Positions 22,375-35,290 of a stretch of DNA of 64,000 nt are shown here, piece after piece (the first letter of the stretch is position 1; every line of letters starts with the position of its first letter). This DNA comes from Fomitopsis serialis (Eukaryota > Basidiomycota > Agaricomycetes > Polyporales > Fomitopsidaceae). The DNA lies in the NCBI RefSeq assembly GCF_022376445.1, contig NW_025955160.1, positions 1 to 64,000 on the forward strand. Direction: 5' to 3'. The translations under genes and the position numbers were made by a program. Under the pieces are notes generated by a model, which had not been told where the DNA came from, did no database searches, and saw only the letters and a program-made list of their open reading frames with translations.

Positions 22375-22985
22375 TCATGACGCCCTGGGCGCTCGAAATT
22401 GCTGCTCGTGTATTATATGTCATCATGAATCCCAAACATTTGTACTTCGGATGCACGGTGAGCAATGTCTGATCCGCCCTTTCAGTCGAAGACCGGCACT
22501 GGCAAAGTGTACTAGCAGAACCGAACAAGTGCACCAGGAGCTGAAGAAAACATCATTATGCTCATGCGTGAGTTCAATTGCGAGGGTCAACTGATCTCGA
22601 ACGACTCGTAACTCAGTACTCAGTGGTGCTATTATTAGCATTGCACGTGAGCTACCATTCCCATTCCCACCGTCAGAATCTGGGCAGAATTGCAACTTGC
22701 CCTCGTACGTCCATCGCCAGAGAGGCCCAGAGTCGTCAGTGCTTTAATGTCGAGCCTGACAGTCTCAGAAATGCTCGATAATTATATTCGCAGCGCCATG
22801 TTTACTCTAATCAATATGCTAAGCATATGATGGAGGCCAACCTGTCCGCACCTGAATCACCTCCGAGTCGATGTATCATGCTATCACAGAGTCAATCATC
22901 TTCTTGGTATGTGGTCTAGCCTTGCCAGTATTGCTGACGATCGCTGACTTCTGCATGTATCGAGTCCTCCGAGCGCAAATAAACT
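22375..22985. other. Convergent intergenic region
   Basis: Lies between the 3' ends of the reductase gene (plus) and the small gene at 22986-23604 (minus). Nothing else seen. Confidence 0.4.
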
Positions 22986-23604
22986 TTAGATCTTCCAGTA
23001 GTCTAGCGCGTTCTCTCCCTGCTCGAATTGGTAACCGCCCACCCCGGATACCACTACCATCCTGTTCCCCTTGACAGCAGCGCGCAATTCATTCACCGCC
23101 GCCCTCCCGAATGCCAAGTTCGTCACCCTCCCACTGTCCGCCTCTTCCTTGCAGCTCTGAATGGCCTGACTGATGTCCACGTCGATCGCCGCAAGCAGCG
23201 TCTCCAACTCGCTTCCTTCCATCCACTTTACGCCCTCCGCCGCCTTTACGATCACCGCGAGGATCTTCAGACTCGCGAATCCGAGTCCGGCTCCGTAGAG
23301 AGCTCGGACTCGTGATAGAACTTGTCGCAGTTTATCGGTAGGTGCACTTAAACCGCGCGATGTATCGGAAATGAATAGGCCGTCCGGTGAAGGAACGCTC
23401 GGGGCTCCGGTTTGTACTAGCCTGCGTCGCGCCAGTGAAGCAAGGCTCGATGCCGATGCCGGGGGGCTGGTCGCGATCATCCCTCGTACGATCGCACGGA
23501 GACTGTAGAACGTTGTTCGCCGAGGTGAGCTTCAGCCCTCCACTGTTTCGTGAATGGGGGACTCACTCTTCCGCGTTAGCGTTAGCGATGAATGTATCCA
23601 TCAT
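22986..23604 (-). CDS. Small protein of unknown function
   Basis: Exon 1 is 23567-23604 (two in-frame ATGs, MMDTFIANANAE) and exon 2 is 22986-23529, with a 37-bp GTGAGT...GAAG intron that is short even for a fungus; 193 aa. An alternative start at 23480 inside exon 2 would give 164 aa without the intron. The middle is Ala/Ser-rich. Residues about 95-160 look helical (KILAVIVKAAEGVKWM, ETLLAAIDVDISQAIQ). The C-terminus is Gly/Val-rich. No domain recognised and no signal peptide. Codon pattern and length support a real gene; function unknown. Confidence 0.55.
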
Positions 23605-24927
23605 GAGGTTCCTGTGTGGGGCACGTTATAGAATGCTAAGGTTTTGTAAGTCGTTCTTATCATAGCAGGGGACTAACACATGGCCGAGCACTGAAGATGC
23701 CGTGCGAGAGGAGAGGTCAGAGGAGGGCGCTGGCATTCAGGCCCAGACAGTTTGCACAAGGATGAAGGGAAGATTCCCTGATTGAGCGGTAACCTGTGCT
23801 TTAATACTGTCAAGAGATGTCCTACAGTCTCCGCGCGGAAATGCTGATGCTACATGTTTGCGCGCCACGCGTACGGACTGTGAACACGGCTGTGTTGAAC
23901 AAGGGATGGGCCCCTGAGCATTGCAGACAGCAACTCGATGGTATCGCCCGACTTCCGCCGTCACTGTATGGCCGACATGCACTTTGTTCGGGCTTGTTTT
24001 CCGCGGACGCGGTGGATGCCAATGCAGACACTGATGTGGTCGCAACGTATGAGGTGCGTACGAAACTCGCGTAATCGATTGTGCGCGACCTCACTCCCAG
24101 GACTCATAGGCAATGATCTCCAGGTGAGTTAGTCCATACGTTATGGTATCCGTGGACTTGTCTGTCACTTGGCATCGTATGCCTGGTCTCCGTTCTCGCA
24201 TGGTCCTACAGATGGCTCTGAATGGGCAGACCCACTCGAGAAGCAGTGTAAGGATCATTGTGATTGCACTGGCTACATGGAGATGCGCCACATTTCATCG
24301 AAACACTGACAATCAGGCAGGTCGACAGATGAGATAGAAGGAGGCCGTTCCATTGGAGACTGCTCTGAGGATGGCAGCCAGCGCAGCGCCGTGGTTGAGA
24401 CGAGCAAGCTCAGTGGGTCATGGTGTTCTTCCATACCTGTCTGCAACACGTACATCAAAGGATCTGGGATACTGACTCGGTATATTGAGCGCCAGATCTG
24501 CTCCCAGGCTAGCAATGTCTTGGGTCGGTGAATCCAGTCGCGATTCATGTTCCATACCTCGGCCAATCATGGTGACCGGCCAGGGTTGCTGGTCATTCAA
24601 ACTCTTTGGTTGCCGCGACATCGCCATCTCAGCCATCGCCCGTGTTCATGGCTCTTATCAAAGTGATCTCCACGTTTATGATAGTAGATCTATGACGGAT
24701 GGGGAATGACCGACGTGCATAATTGCCTTCGATCCATGCGAGCGTCTTAGAATGTGTAAACCACTGGATTTATGCAAATGACGAGGAAAGAAACATTAGA
24801 CACCGTGTATAGCAATATCATCATCGGCGTATGTAACCTGTGCTCTAGCTGTACAACAATTGATACCGTGAGGAGATGCAGCATGTCCGCGATGCAAATA
24901 CGAGAGAAAATGCGACAATGGAGTTCA
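23605..24927. other. No gene recognised
   Basis: Only short, mutually overlapping frames. The left end may be the promoter of the minus-strand small gene. Confidence 0.35.
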
Positions 24928-27900
24928 TTATAATTTGCTGTTGGACGGAGTGAAAGAGTTCAGGCGTTGGATTGGCTGCAGTTTCTTCTTGACTTCCCGC
25001 AGGATGGTCGTCTTCGGCTGCCAGTCATCAAATGCGTCTCGCAGCTGGGCAAACTCTCGCGCAAATAAATGGGCGACTCGCTCGTCGGCGATCATATCAC
25101 GAAGTGACCAAGGAATCTATGGAATGTTCGACCACAGTCACTATTTGATATGTCTAATAACCACAAGATGGACGCACCTCATAGTCGTTCTGTTCCTCCA
25201 CAGCATTGAAAGAATCTATGTTGAGGTCCGCATGCTCTGTATCACCATCGTTGGTTAGGAAGAAGTACTTCACTGCCAAGCTGCCGTGATTCATCAGTAC
25301 CGGATGCCTGCTGGCACGAGACATAGACTAACGAGAATGTGGCGAGCTCCTCGTACACGGTTGAGTGGCCGATGCCACTCAATGTGCCAGCTGTAGCTTC
25401 GGACAAATGTAACAGCAGGCCACCATCGGACAGGCCCGCGTTCAAGATCCGGATAAGCAGGACAAGCAAATTGGTTAGAAAGTCGGAAGAACTAGACGTA
25501 TGACATCCGTAAGCAGCCAGACGGCAAATGTGAACTACAAGGACGCACTGATATGCATCACCGTCGATGTACAAAGCGCGCAAAATTCGAGGGTGCGAAG
25601 CTGCTGTGAATAGACCAGAATAGATAGGGACAACTTGGTCGTTCAGAGAAGCGATATACACTATCTTGGCCTACGAGGGATGAGAATCAAATATCCTGTG
25701 CTTGATAGCCCCACTTACACCGTGATCAACAACATTCTTGAGCGCTTTGACGTAGTTCTTCGATAAACGGGACTGAGTGTTCTGACAAGCAGTGAGTTGA
25801 GGCCGTATGTGGATCCAATCAGTTATAGTACCTGGAATTCGAACAGCTCCCGTGCCGAGGCATGTTCGAAATACTGAATTAGTCCTTGTGTCAGTCCTCT
25901 TCGCCGCCACGAACGACGAGATGCACACCTGAATATATGGCTGTAATAGCGAGCTTATCCCGAGGTACCTCAATGGTCCAAGGTGAATCCCACACAGCGC
26001 CAGGAAGCCGATTCGCTGAGCTTGAGTCACTGGCTGAGCAGCACCGCCCGGAACCACTGCAGCGGCTGTCTTCGTCAAAGTGTCCACGCTCCGCGACGTG
26101 AGAATGTGACCATCGCGGACCAAACGATCAAGCAGATGTGTGGCGACGATGCATCCTTGTGAGTGCGCAGCCACAAAGATGACATCTGCCGCATGAAGAT
26201 CTTCCATCCAGTCCTCATTTGACAGCAACTGGTCGTGCACCCTGAGACACGTGGAAGACGGCGCGATGAGACTAACACGCGGGATACCATCGATCTTCAG
26301 ACTTACTTCGACACCTTGCGCTCGATGGTTCCGTCGCCTTCCAGTGGTACCCTAGTGATCTTCTTGAACTTGAAACCGTGTTCCTGCTCAAACTGATCCA
26401 GTGCTTGACAGGTCATGTCCACGAACTTGGTACTAGACGATGGTAGCTGTACGGATCTAGGTCAGACAGATTCTTACAGCACCATATGAGGTGGAGGCTC
26501 ACTCCACCAGCCAGCGTCCTAGTCACCGCCCCTACAAACAGAGCATCAGCATCAGCAAATCATCAAGAATTCGACAACGGACCAGGAGACCACCCAGCCA
26601 CACCGATCACGACTACCCTACAGCCTCCGTTGAGCATGTATGGGTTGAGGGTCTCCCCAATTACGTCCAGCGCCTTCGGGAGCTCCTTGCCCAGGTGAAT
26701 GAACTTCGCCTCCCGCTCCCGTTCCCTGGCCTTCCCCTTGCCTTTGCCCTCGACCTCGTCGTCCCTACTGAAGAGCACATCGCTCACGAGTGAGAACGTC
26801 TTCGAAACCTTTGCGAGTTTCGACTTTCCCCGAGGCTTCGGCGGGACGAGCGAGCGCGGCGGCGATAGGAAGATCTGCTCCCAAGTCGGAAGCACTAAGT
26901 TCTTGAGAGACGGTGGCCGGGGCACTGTCGCGGATGCGACACTGGACGCTCTGGACGGCGCCGGAGAAGGCGACCGAGCAGTACCTTGTTTCAAGTCACT
27001 CCTCCGTCCTTCCACGGCGGAGACAGAGCCAATGGACTTCTTGTGGGCGTGCTCGCGCCTCGCGGAAGGCAGAGACGCCTTCGAAGAGGGAGACGCTGGC
27101 CGCGGCTGCAGATGGTCGTTGCCTGACGCGATAGCTACGGGAGCGGAAGGTCCCTCTTGTTTGTCTTCTTCCTCCTCGTCGACATTCATCACCTCCATGC
27201 CGTTCTCATCCTTCTCCTGTCCATCGTCCGATATGGTCTTCGTGAGCAAGGCTTTGGACATGAAGAACGACACCCAGCTAGAGCGACTCGCGGTGATTGA
27301 CGATTCGATAGGGTTCTGTGATTCCGTCGACGGAGACGTCGTGCTGTCGGCGGGCGGTGGCGGATCGGAGGCGACCGCTATGACAGGAGGCTCTGTTATG
27401 TCTGTCTTGTCGTCAGACGAATCTTCACGAGCGAGTGCCTCTTCTTTGACCATCTCGGACTCTGACTTGACGCGTCCGCTTGAGCCACGCTCGTCTTCCG
27501 TCGCTTCAGTGACCTGGACCGTAGATGGGCCCGCATCCGCGGGGTTGGGAGACATGTTGTACCAACCCCACGGTGAATACCAAACTGAGTTATGGCTCTT
27601 GGCAGTCTCAGCAGACAGTATCGATGCCGGTTTCCGGCTGGTAGGAGATGGACCCTCCCGGATACCATCGGCACTCGTGCTCTTCTGCATGTCAGGTGGC
27701 GCCTCCTGGGCCGGAGACCTCGCTACAGCAGCAGGTGCAGAAGCCGTAGAAGCCGTCTGGGCCATTTCCGGGGCAGGGGATGTAGGAGATGTCAGCTCCG
27801 GTTCGGCATTTGCTTTCACCGTGTCAATCATGAGAGCCTCCGGCTTCGTAGGTCTGTCCGAAGTAGGCTGAGTGCCCGAACCCCAGGCTACATAATCCCA

Positions 27901-29540
27901 CCAGGACGACGTATGTGCCTGCTGATCAGTAGCCTTCGGCGTCTCGTCATCAGAAGGTGGCCTCGGCGATGTCGATGGCCCATCCGCAGACAATTCCGGA
28001 GTGGGCGCCTCAGATACTGGTGACCGCGCGGGAGTGGATTCGGTAGCCGAAGCGCCAGACGAAGGTGGCTCAGGATCTGGTGCAGTGATTGAGCTCATCA
28101 TTGCCCGCTCAATCTTTGTTGGAAGAGGTGTACCAGGTGGTGGCTGAGACTCTTCAGCTGGTGGTACAGAGCCATTGTTATCTATACTAGCGCTAGGCAC
28201 GGAGTGCCGTGAGGTAACTCACTTTGAACTGAGTCACCATTGCTCTCCCCAACTTTGTGCTCGCCGGCGCATGTCGAAGACTGTAATTGACCTGACGGAC
28301 AGATGTCATCAGCTGTGCTTTCGGTGCGCATTGCACTACGTACCCGCAGCATCCTTCACTCCATCCTTCGCGACCTCAATTCTCCCAGACGTCGCTCCAT
28401 CCAGCTGTGCACTCACTTCCGCACTCTTCACAGCCTGCTGCAACGGGACCTTCGGACGTCCAAGCAAAGGTATTCGCAGCGTGAAACGGCTCGTCGACGG
28501 GTTCAAGTCAGACATGGAAGGCTTGCGCCCCATCGATGGGTCATCCTGAGGCTGCACCTGTGCACGCAACATCTCCATGGGCGGGCTGTCTGTGGCAAGT
28601 CTCGCCCGAGGGACTTCCTCGTCGACTGACATGAGGGAAGGAGACGCGCCGATGCGGGAAGCGGAAATCGTCGGCAGTCCCGGGGAGGATGGACTAGGCG
28701 TAGCCTGTGACGCCTGAACAGGCGGCCGGGGCATTGTAATGGATTGCGGCCGGGCTGTGTCGGATTCCGCACTCGGGTCCTTCTGTCCGCCTTGACTCGA
28801 GACGGGCACCGTTCTCGGTTGTTCACTGACCTTATCAAGGTCGAGTTTGAGAGCATCTTCCGCGGTCGGCCTGCTTTGCGTTTCCTCACTTCTCACTGTG
28901 TCTTTTCCTCTAGCGCGAGACAAGGATCCGAACCACGACGAACGAGTTGACAGTTGCTTCGGCTCGCGCTCGGAGCTGGGAAACGGCACCGCCTCTGTGG
29001 ACACTGCAGCCGTTTCCGTTGATAGTCCGGTTGTCGGTGGTGGCGATGTCAACGCGTCAGAGGGTGCTGTAGCTATCCAATCATGCCGATCAGAACCGAG
29101 GACTTGTATAGCGAGCATGCACGTTGCCATTACTTACGACTGTCTGCGTCGTCTATGGGCAAAATTTGTACAGCCTCTTCCTCAGGTGGTGGGATCAACG
29201 CTGGACTAAGATGTTGCGCAGCCGCGGACTGAGTTCGGGTGCGTTTGCGGTCCACATCGCCCTCCCCGATATCTGTTTCTCTCCCAGCTGTAGAGGTCGA
29301 TGACAAGCGCTCCCGCTTCTTCGACATGATACTCGACGAGCTCGAGTTGTCGTCCAGCGCATGGGCGGGTAGCTGGTCAATTGCGGAGCGCAGCTTCGAA
29401 CCTTGCTCGGGCTGCGCGTAGACTAGCGAAATACTGGCTGGCTGCTGGCTCTTTGTCGCGGAGATGGTTCGTCGCCAGCGAGGAGGATGTGTTGAATGTG
29501 ATGAACGACGACTAGAAGGACTGGATGGGCTCGCGGACAT
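24928..29540 (-). CDS. Large alpha/beta-hydrolase-fold protein with long disordered N-terminus
   Basis: Exon 1 is 29138-29540 (MSASPSSPSSRR..., with a KKRER basic patch). Exon 2 runs from 29102 to about 28337, and a long exon covers about 28195-26590. It ends in a GWSPG segment followed by several short exons down to a stop at 24928-24930. The first 700-800 residues are Ser/Pro-rich. The C-terminal part carries a hydrolase core. AHSQGC near 26,160 is the nucleophile elbow, SLNDQVVP near 25,650 supplies a likely Asp, and GHSTVYEE near 25,350 a likely His. The layout resembles the uncharacterised fungal hydrolase family that includes yeast YML020W; substrate unknown. Introns between 28337 and 28195 and in the last third are only partly resolved. 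The 5' part is duplicated at 42.76-44.36 kb. Confidence 0.75.
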
Positions 29541-29674
29541 GGAGGTCGCGGATGAGCAGCGACCGGCGATGTTCAGAGACTGACGTATTCGGGATTATAA
29601 CACGTTGGCAGATAAGATAAGATTGGCGCCATGTCTTAACCTCAGACAGAAAGCAATGATCTCGACTCACGACG

Positions 29675-29745
29675 GGAAGGAGGAGGAGGAGGAGGAGGAG
29701 GAGGAGGAAGAGGAGGAGGAGGAGGAGGAGGAGAAGAGGGGAAGC
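29675..29745 (+). repeat. GAG microsatellite upstream of the hydrolase gene
   Basis: A run of GGAGGAGGA about 60 bp long, some 140 bp before the hydrolase ATG. In copy 2 (about 44,485-44,580) the tract has expanded and is interrupted with GGGGA units, so it has evolved since duplication. Confidence 0.7.
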
Positions 29746-30038
29746 GGGAGAAAAGTAGAGGGAGCGGGACCTAGATGAGTTCTAGCACAGTTGCCGAATT
29801 TCAAGGTCAGAAACACTGACACTAATCACCATCGTCCAAGTTGTCATGGCTCAGTTACCGAGTCCCGGTAATGATGTACTGGCAATGTTTCGAGACTATT
29901 AGGCTAAGTCAGAAATACCTCCAACCAATAGTGTCGCAAGTAAAGCTCCGAGTCTCTGATTGATGCTCGCAGACTCAACATTATAATACATAACAACCCG
30001 CAAGACTATCTACCCTCAGGCCGACATCGTCATAGAGG

Positions 30039-31352
30039 CTATACCGGGGATATCTCACTCTCACCCGCAGAAGACGAGCTCTGTAACAGCGCAGGATGAT
30101 TCGTCGCCAAGTGAGTACCAAAGTCCTTCTCGGTGCTGTGAAACGTCGCCGGCGCAAAGACGACCGACTCCAAAGGTGCGCTATCCGATCCACCGCTCGT
30201 AGAATTCGACCGCCTGCTCAGGCCGATGCGGATGAAGATGGTGTTGAAAATGACAGATATGAGTGCCGGTATCTGAGAATAGTGAAGTTATAATGCGGTA
30301 GGACACAGATTTGAACAGACGGGAATACACTTACGAAGCTGTTGATGACATATTCGACCTGGAGAGCGTGTATGGCGGTCACCAGCGCGACGATGAGGAT
30401 GGCCGTGTACAACGCTCCAGATTCGACGATCACTAATATGACGGGCCAGAGACCGCTGTGACCCCGTTTGACGCCGCTTTTCCTGGCGTCGCGTTCCACA
30501 GTCCAGATCTTGTATGCAAGGAAAGCTGTAGACAGATCAATATCCGGCGTGCGCTCTGGGAAGCAAGACATATGTACCGGTTGCAGAACCGTTCGCGACG
30601 AAGGTGAATATATAGATAAGGAGACCCCGCTCGCCATTGATGACCCCGCTCGCGAACATATACAAGATATACATCATGCTCCCTACACGAACATAGGATT
30701 AGCTGAGCACAGCGCAAACACGGACGTGCACTGATGACATACCCAGACCGCCTACCCATGCAATGCACGGTAGCACAATGACCCACCAGGTCTGCCAGAC
30801 AATGTAACAGCGGTATATCTATACAAGTACGGCTCATTCAGTGGTTGCGCTGGATCGACGCGCGGACACTTGCTCACCACAACGGCATCACCTATGAGTG
30901 TCTGTAGTCCGTAAATCGCGTTGTCTGTAAGAGACACCGGAGTAGAGAACGTGGAGAGGTATTTCTGCGGTCCGAGCTGTCCTTCGTCGATGTGGTCGAC
31001 GAATGCTGTGACCGTAAGGTTGATGTCGATGCATAGTCGCTATATTGTAATATCAGCACGAGCACGAAGAGTAGTATAGAACAGACTGACGATGGTTGGT
31101 AAGGCCCACAACAGGAACGCGGTCACGAGCATGATATGACTTCCCCGCAGGCCGCGCTGTACCCCGAGAATCCACACTGTCATGCCGAACATGCAGCATG
31201 AAAACCCTACGAGGGGTCATCAATTTGTCGGCGTCGGCGTCCGAACCACACTTCAATGTGTTCGCGAAGGAGAACTCACCATAGATGAGCGACTGCAGAG
31301 CGATCGAAGTGATGGGCGTCCTCGCATTTGTGCCTGCGATGTAGACGGGCAT
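30039..31352 (-). CDS. Multi-pass membrane protein, copy 1
   Basis: Starts MPVYIAGTNAR at 31352 and ends SAGESEISPV at 30041-30039. At least six short introns are needed. Reconstructed exons include 31280-31352 and segments with FGMTVWILG, DNAIYGLQTLIGDAVV, YRCYIVWQTWWVIVLPCIAWVGGL, MMYILYMFASGV, FLAYKIWTVERDARK and VESGALYTAILIVALVTAIHAL. This order of about seven hydrophobic segments, with YRCY(I/V)VW and (L)AxKIW motifs, is typical of a large basidiomycete integral-membrane family of unknown role. The C-terminal tail is hydrophilic and Ser-rich. A second, apparently intact copy lies at 44855-46171. Confidence 0.7.
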
Positions 31353-32584
31353 GTTCAGTATTGTGCCGCGCGCACAGGTGAAAAGGGAGACAGTTGGGAG
31401 GTGAAAGCCACACCGATGAGATGTCAAGCGGTCACATATATGCCTGGGGAGCATTTGACAAGGTTCGAGAGACGCATTGTCGGACGCGGAGGACGGGGAC
31501 TTGCGAGGTCGTCTCAGTGCCGAAGCTTCTGATCAACAGAGGAGGCATATGGAGGCATTGTTTCTGTCACTGTCTGTCAGAGATCGCGGCCTGACGACAA
31601 CGGAGCCAAGCGTGCGATCGATCAGGAGTACATTAGTATGTGGCCCATCAGTACTTACTGTTAACCTTGCACTACTGGCAGCCCGTGATCGCTTTGCTCT
31701 CACTCGACCGCCAGTCCTGCGTCATCCGCTCACTTGCTGCGTCCCGGTCACGGCCCTCCCGCCGACGCACGCTGCTTCCGACACCTCGCCCACGCGTCTC
31801 ATTGGCTGCCGCCGCCCATTCGACTCGACGCTCGACACGCTCAGCGGCCGCTTTCTGCCACTCGTCGCCCTGCTCTCGCCCGACTGCTCCTGCGTTCTGC
31901 CCGTGCCCTGCTCTCGCCCGTCTGCGTCCTCTCCCTGCTGTCTCTCCTCCTCCCGTCGCTTCTGCCCGCCCCTCAGCGGCCATCCGTGCCCATAGGCAGA
32001 TGCGCACAGTCGAGACGAGTCTGCCGGCACCCCCAACGCCCCACTTTGCACACTGTTCCGGCATACAAAAGTCCGTTTTCCTTTTACTCGTGTCATCGCG
32101 CGCATTTACCGAGAAAACACGTCTCCCAATGTCACCCACCCATCTTCTTCCAGCCTTCCGCCGCCCCCATTCCGCCCTTCGTACCCTGCCACACCGGTAC
32201 CAAACGATGCACGGGCATCGTATTGTGTTGCTCCAAGTTGTCGGGAGCGATGCCTAGCGCAGCGCGGTGCGCTGCGTCGCGTTCCGTGCGACGCTATCAA
32301 ACAAGCGCCCGTAATCCCTCCTCGCCTCTGCAACTCATTCCAACCGCGCGTCGTACTGCACTGCAGGCCCACGTCTCACTGGGCGATGCGTTTACGGACA
32401 TCCCGCGGTCCGCACGACGTCCGACGCACACCAAAGACGACCACGTACGGCTCAAACGGTGCCACGACGCGATCCGCAGACGGGCAGGATCTCGCCAGCG
32501 CTCCCCGTGCCTCGCAGTACGCAGGGGAAGCCATGCAAGTACGCACAGCTCGAGTCACCTGCAGCGCGCGCCGGACCGCCGGAC

Positions 32585-32650
32585 GCAGGAGACCATCGAC
32601 GTACGCAGACTATCAACGGACGCAGACTATCGACGTACGCAGACGATCCT
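32585..32650 (+). repeat. Short tandem repeat
   Basis: About three imperfect copies of a roughly 21-base unit containing CGACGTACGCAGAC or CGGACGCAGACTATC. Confidence 0.55.
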
Positions 32651-32844
32651 ACAGACAATATCCGCTCCAGACCTACAGCCCCGCTCCCCAGGCTGACTCG
32701 CACACAATGCCTCGCGCGGACGTACAGCGCCGAGTGTCGCGTCCCGCCCGTTCGTCTCCACTCACCCGCAACGACCGCACAGGCAAACGTGCTCTCTCGC
32801 CCACACCCGCGTCGCAAGCCCAACCGGTCGTTTTCCGCTGCGGT

Positions 32845-32932
32845 CGACGCAGCCAAGGCGGCAGACGTTCGCGGTCGAGACAGCCAAGGCGGCAGACGTT
32901 CGCGGCCGGGCAAGCCAAGGCGGCGGGGGACA
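32845..32932 (+). repeat. Short tandem repeat
   Basis: Nearly three copies of a unit of about 36 bases containing AGCCAAGGCGGCAGACGTTC; the last copy is cut short. Confidence 0.6.
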
Positions 32933-34532
32933 TCTCTGGAAAACAATTCCCGACATCAGCAAGCTCCACGAGACAAAGTCGGGCGGACTGGACCTCACCT
33001 GCTCCCGCCGTCGCGCACCCCGACGACGGTGATCCCGTGCACGGCCACCCGCGCCGAGGTCGCGTCGCTGATCGTCGCGCTCGAGCCCGTCTGCAACACG
33101 CGGTTAGTGCTCCACCACCTAGCTCGTTGACAAGTGCGACTTACCGATGCCCCGTCGCTCTCCCAGCCCTCGCTTTTATGCCTCGCCGGCTCGGGGTGCT
33201 CATCAGCGCGATGACAGCCGCCCCGAGTCGCCGTCGCTTGTTCGGGCACCTCGCGCGCCATGTCCGCGGAAGCGAACGCGCGGATGGCAGCTCTGTCGGT
33301 ACCTCAGACACACGCACGCACGCACGCCGCACGGACGGACACCGATCGGGCGGACGCCGTGGTGCTGCAAGATGCACCGTTCTTCGCGCCAGTGCTCGGA
33401 GGGCGCGGTTCTTCGGTGGAAGGTCCTGTCTGGCGAACGTTACCCGGTTACATCGGACGTCGTGGTATGCGGCTCTCTCCCCCGTGCACTCACCACCGAC
33501 GTGCAGGCCGACGGTACGCGCGGATGGGCCTGGCGAGACTCCTGCAGCTCTCGCGCAGGCAGGGTCGACAGCGGGGGGCACACGTCTGGACGAGATGCGG
33601 TCGTGACGGGCTGGGCTTCTGGTCGGTCGGTCGAGGCATCGTACGAGAGGGTGCGTACGTCCTTCCATTCGTCAACACCCTGACGAGTTCGTTCCATTCA
33701 GTTAGCCGGCGAGGGACGTGCTCACCTCCGATTCCGCGGGAACTCTGTCTCCGAGTCGGCAGCCGAGTTCTGGCGACCTTCCCTCGTCGAACGTCGACCC
33801 ACGCCAGCGAGCACCGTGTTCTGCAAGCGGTACGGCGGTGCAGGAACGCGTACGCCTCAGGCTGGACCGCGGACGCCGTTCAGTGCGCTGGACTGGGAGG
33901 TGAGTACTGACACGGCTGGGCATCGCTGTTCTGGTCGAATCGCCGAATGCATAGCGAGGTCGCGCGGGACGGCGTATGACCAGGACGCGCGCCGGGGCAC
34001 TGGTGGGCTCGAGTGTAGGGGCCCGAACAGCGCTGCAGATCGGTGGCCTGGTACTCTGATGGTACGTCGGGAGTTCGGGGTCGTGCGATCAACGGGCGGA
34101 ATCGGGCAGGGGCGCGGCGACGGACGCGCGTCGACGTCGGTGTCGGCGTGCAGAGGACGCGGGCCTCGCTGTCGGCGTATCGCTTCTCGCAGCGCAGCGC
34201 AAGCAAGCAACGACGACCGGCGAGTCGCGCGCGTTATACTGTCCCGCGTAGGTACAACGACATGTATGTAGCATCGTGAGCAATAGATATATTTGGCTTT
34301 GTACCACACCCTGGTATCGACGTGCCTACGATGGGCATGCAAGGATGCATGAGTTCGCTATGAAATGGAACACGACGACGTCCAGACGCGGCGCGTAACG
34401 CGTACAGCAACGTTCAAGACCTCGCACGGGCACGAAGAGCAGTAAAGCGTTACATGGAGTATCTCATGGCATCTGCGCATAGTAGAGTCTGAGCGCATGC
34501 GTAGGATACGGCAATCCATGCAATCACAACGT

Positions 34533-35290
34533 CTAGTAGCCGAGCTGTGTAAGGTTCTCGAAGGATGACGCGGTGCCAGCAACGGCTCTTTCACGCAGCT
34601 TGATCGCTGCGAGCTTGAAGGGAATGAGATGCATTGCATGATAACACACCTCGCAGAGACACGCACCTTGCGCTCGTGGAAGGCCTGAGCCTTGATCTTC
34701 CTCTTCTCCTCCAGACGGTCCACAACAGTGCCCTTGTAGCCCTAGCCAATCTCATGAGAGAGACGTGACAGCGCAGACACAAACACGTTAGCAGAGATGG
34801 AGGTCAACGGGGAACAGATCGTGTACCTTGACTGTCACGCAGTACTTGCGGCCAGGCTTCAATCGCAAGACCCTCAAGGCCTCGAGAACAACCATCCGCT
34901 TCTTGCGGTCGTGGGGAGGGGAGACACCGTCGAAGAGCTTGAGACGCTCAAGGGCTGCCGCGCCGCGGGCAGTCTTGTGGGGAACCATACCGCGGATTGC
35001 AGGGTACTGCAGGGGGCGCGGCGGTGGAAAGGGCCCGCCTCCCTCGGGTTCGCGATGTGGCATCTGTGAAGGAAGTTATGGTACCACCGCTGCATACATG
35101 CTATGAGCGCGATGCAGCCAGACGTATGATAATAATGACCTTGTTGCGGAAGAAGCTACCCGAAGTGTTGATCTCCTCGCAGCGTACAACGACAATCTTC
35201 TGGCCGTTGAGAACCTGCTTCGAGATAATCGAAGCCAGGCGACCAAGGAAATGGCCCTTGCCATCAATGACGACGGGGTCAGGAGAAGGT
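34533..35290 (-). pseudogene. RPL16: Broken ribosomal protein uL13 (RPL16/L13a) gene
   Basis: Exon pieces in family order: [16 protein letters not shown] to SFFRNK (35140 to about 35289), [20 protein letters not shown] (near 35,020-35,086), [12 protein letters not shown] through [25 protein letters not shown] (from 34667), and a last exon 34533-34613 ending TQLGY. Lesions: a one-base frameshift in the C-run near 35,015 between GPFHRRAP and IRGM, a TAG at 34742-34744 where the family has Trp in HEIGW, a lost acceptor before LSHE, and no visible start codon. Introns are retained, so this is a DNA-level copy and not a retrocopy. A working copy must exist elsewhere. Confidence 0.85.

Larger units (their letters stand above)
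27937..31691. repeat. Segmental duplication, copy 1 (direct repeat of about 42757-46532)
   Basis: Begins at GGCGTCTCGTCATCAG and ends near TGCACTACTGGCAGCCCGTGA, with both ends also found in copy 2. Differences are scattered substitutions and a few small indels. The largest are in the GA-rich tract near 29,680 and in the last 100 bp. It contains the hydrolase 5' exons and the whole membrane-protein gene. Confidence 0.85.
31692..34532. other. GC-rich tract with many overlapping frames, no supported gene
   Basis: Open frames occur on both strands and in all phases because stop codons are rare in this GC-rich sequence; none shows a family signature. It includes two small tandem repeats, listed separately. 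Confidence 0.4.

Noticed and set aside
26699..27871. 390-codon plus-strand frame
   Set aside because: Antisense shadow of the Ser/Pro-rich exon of the hydrolase gene; no start context or family signature.
31640..33910. Several plus and minus frames of 150-400 codons
   Set aside because: Very GC-rich DNA with overlapping open frames in all phases and no conserved motif.
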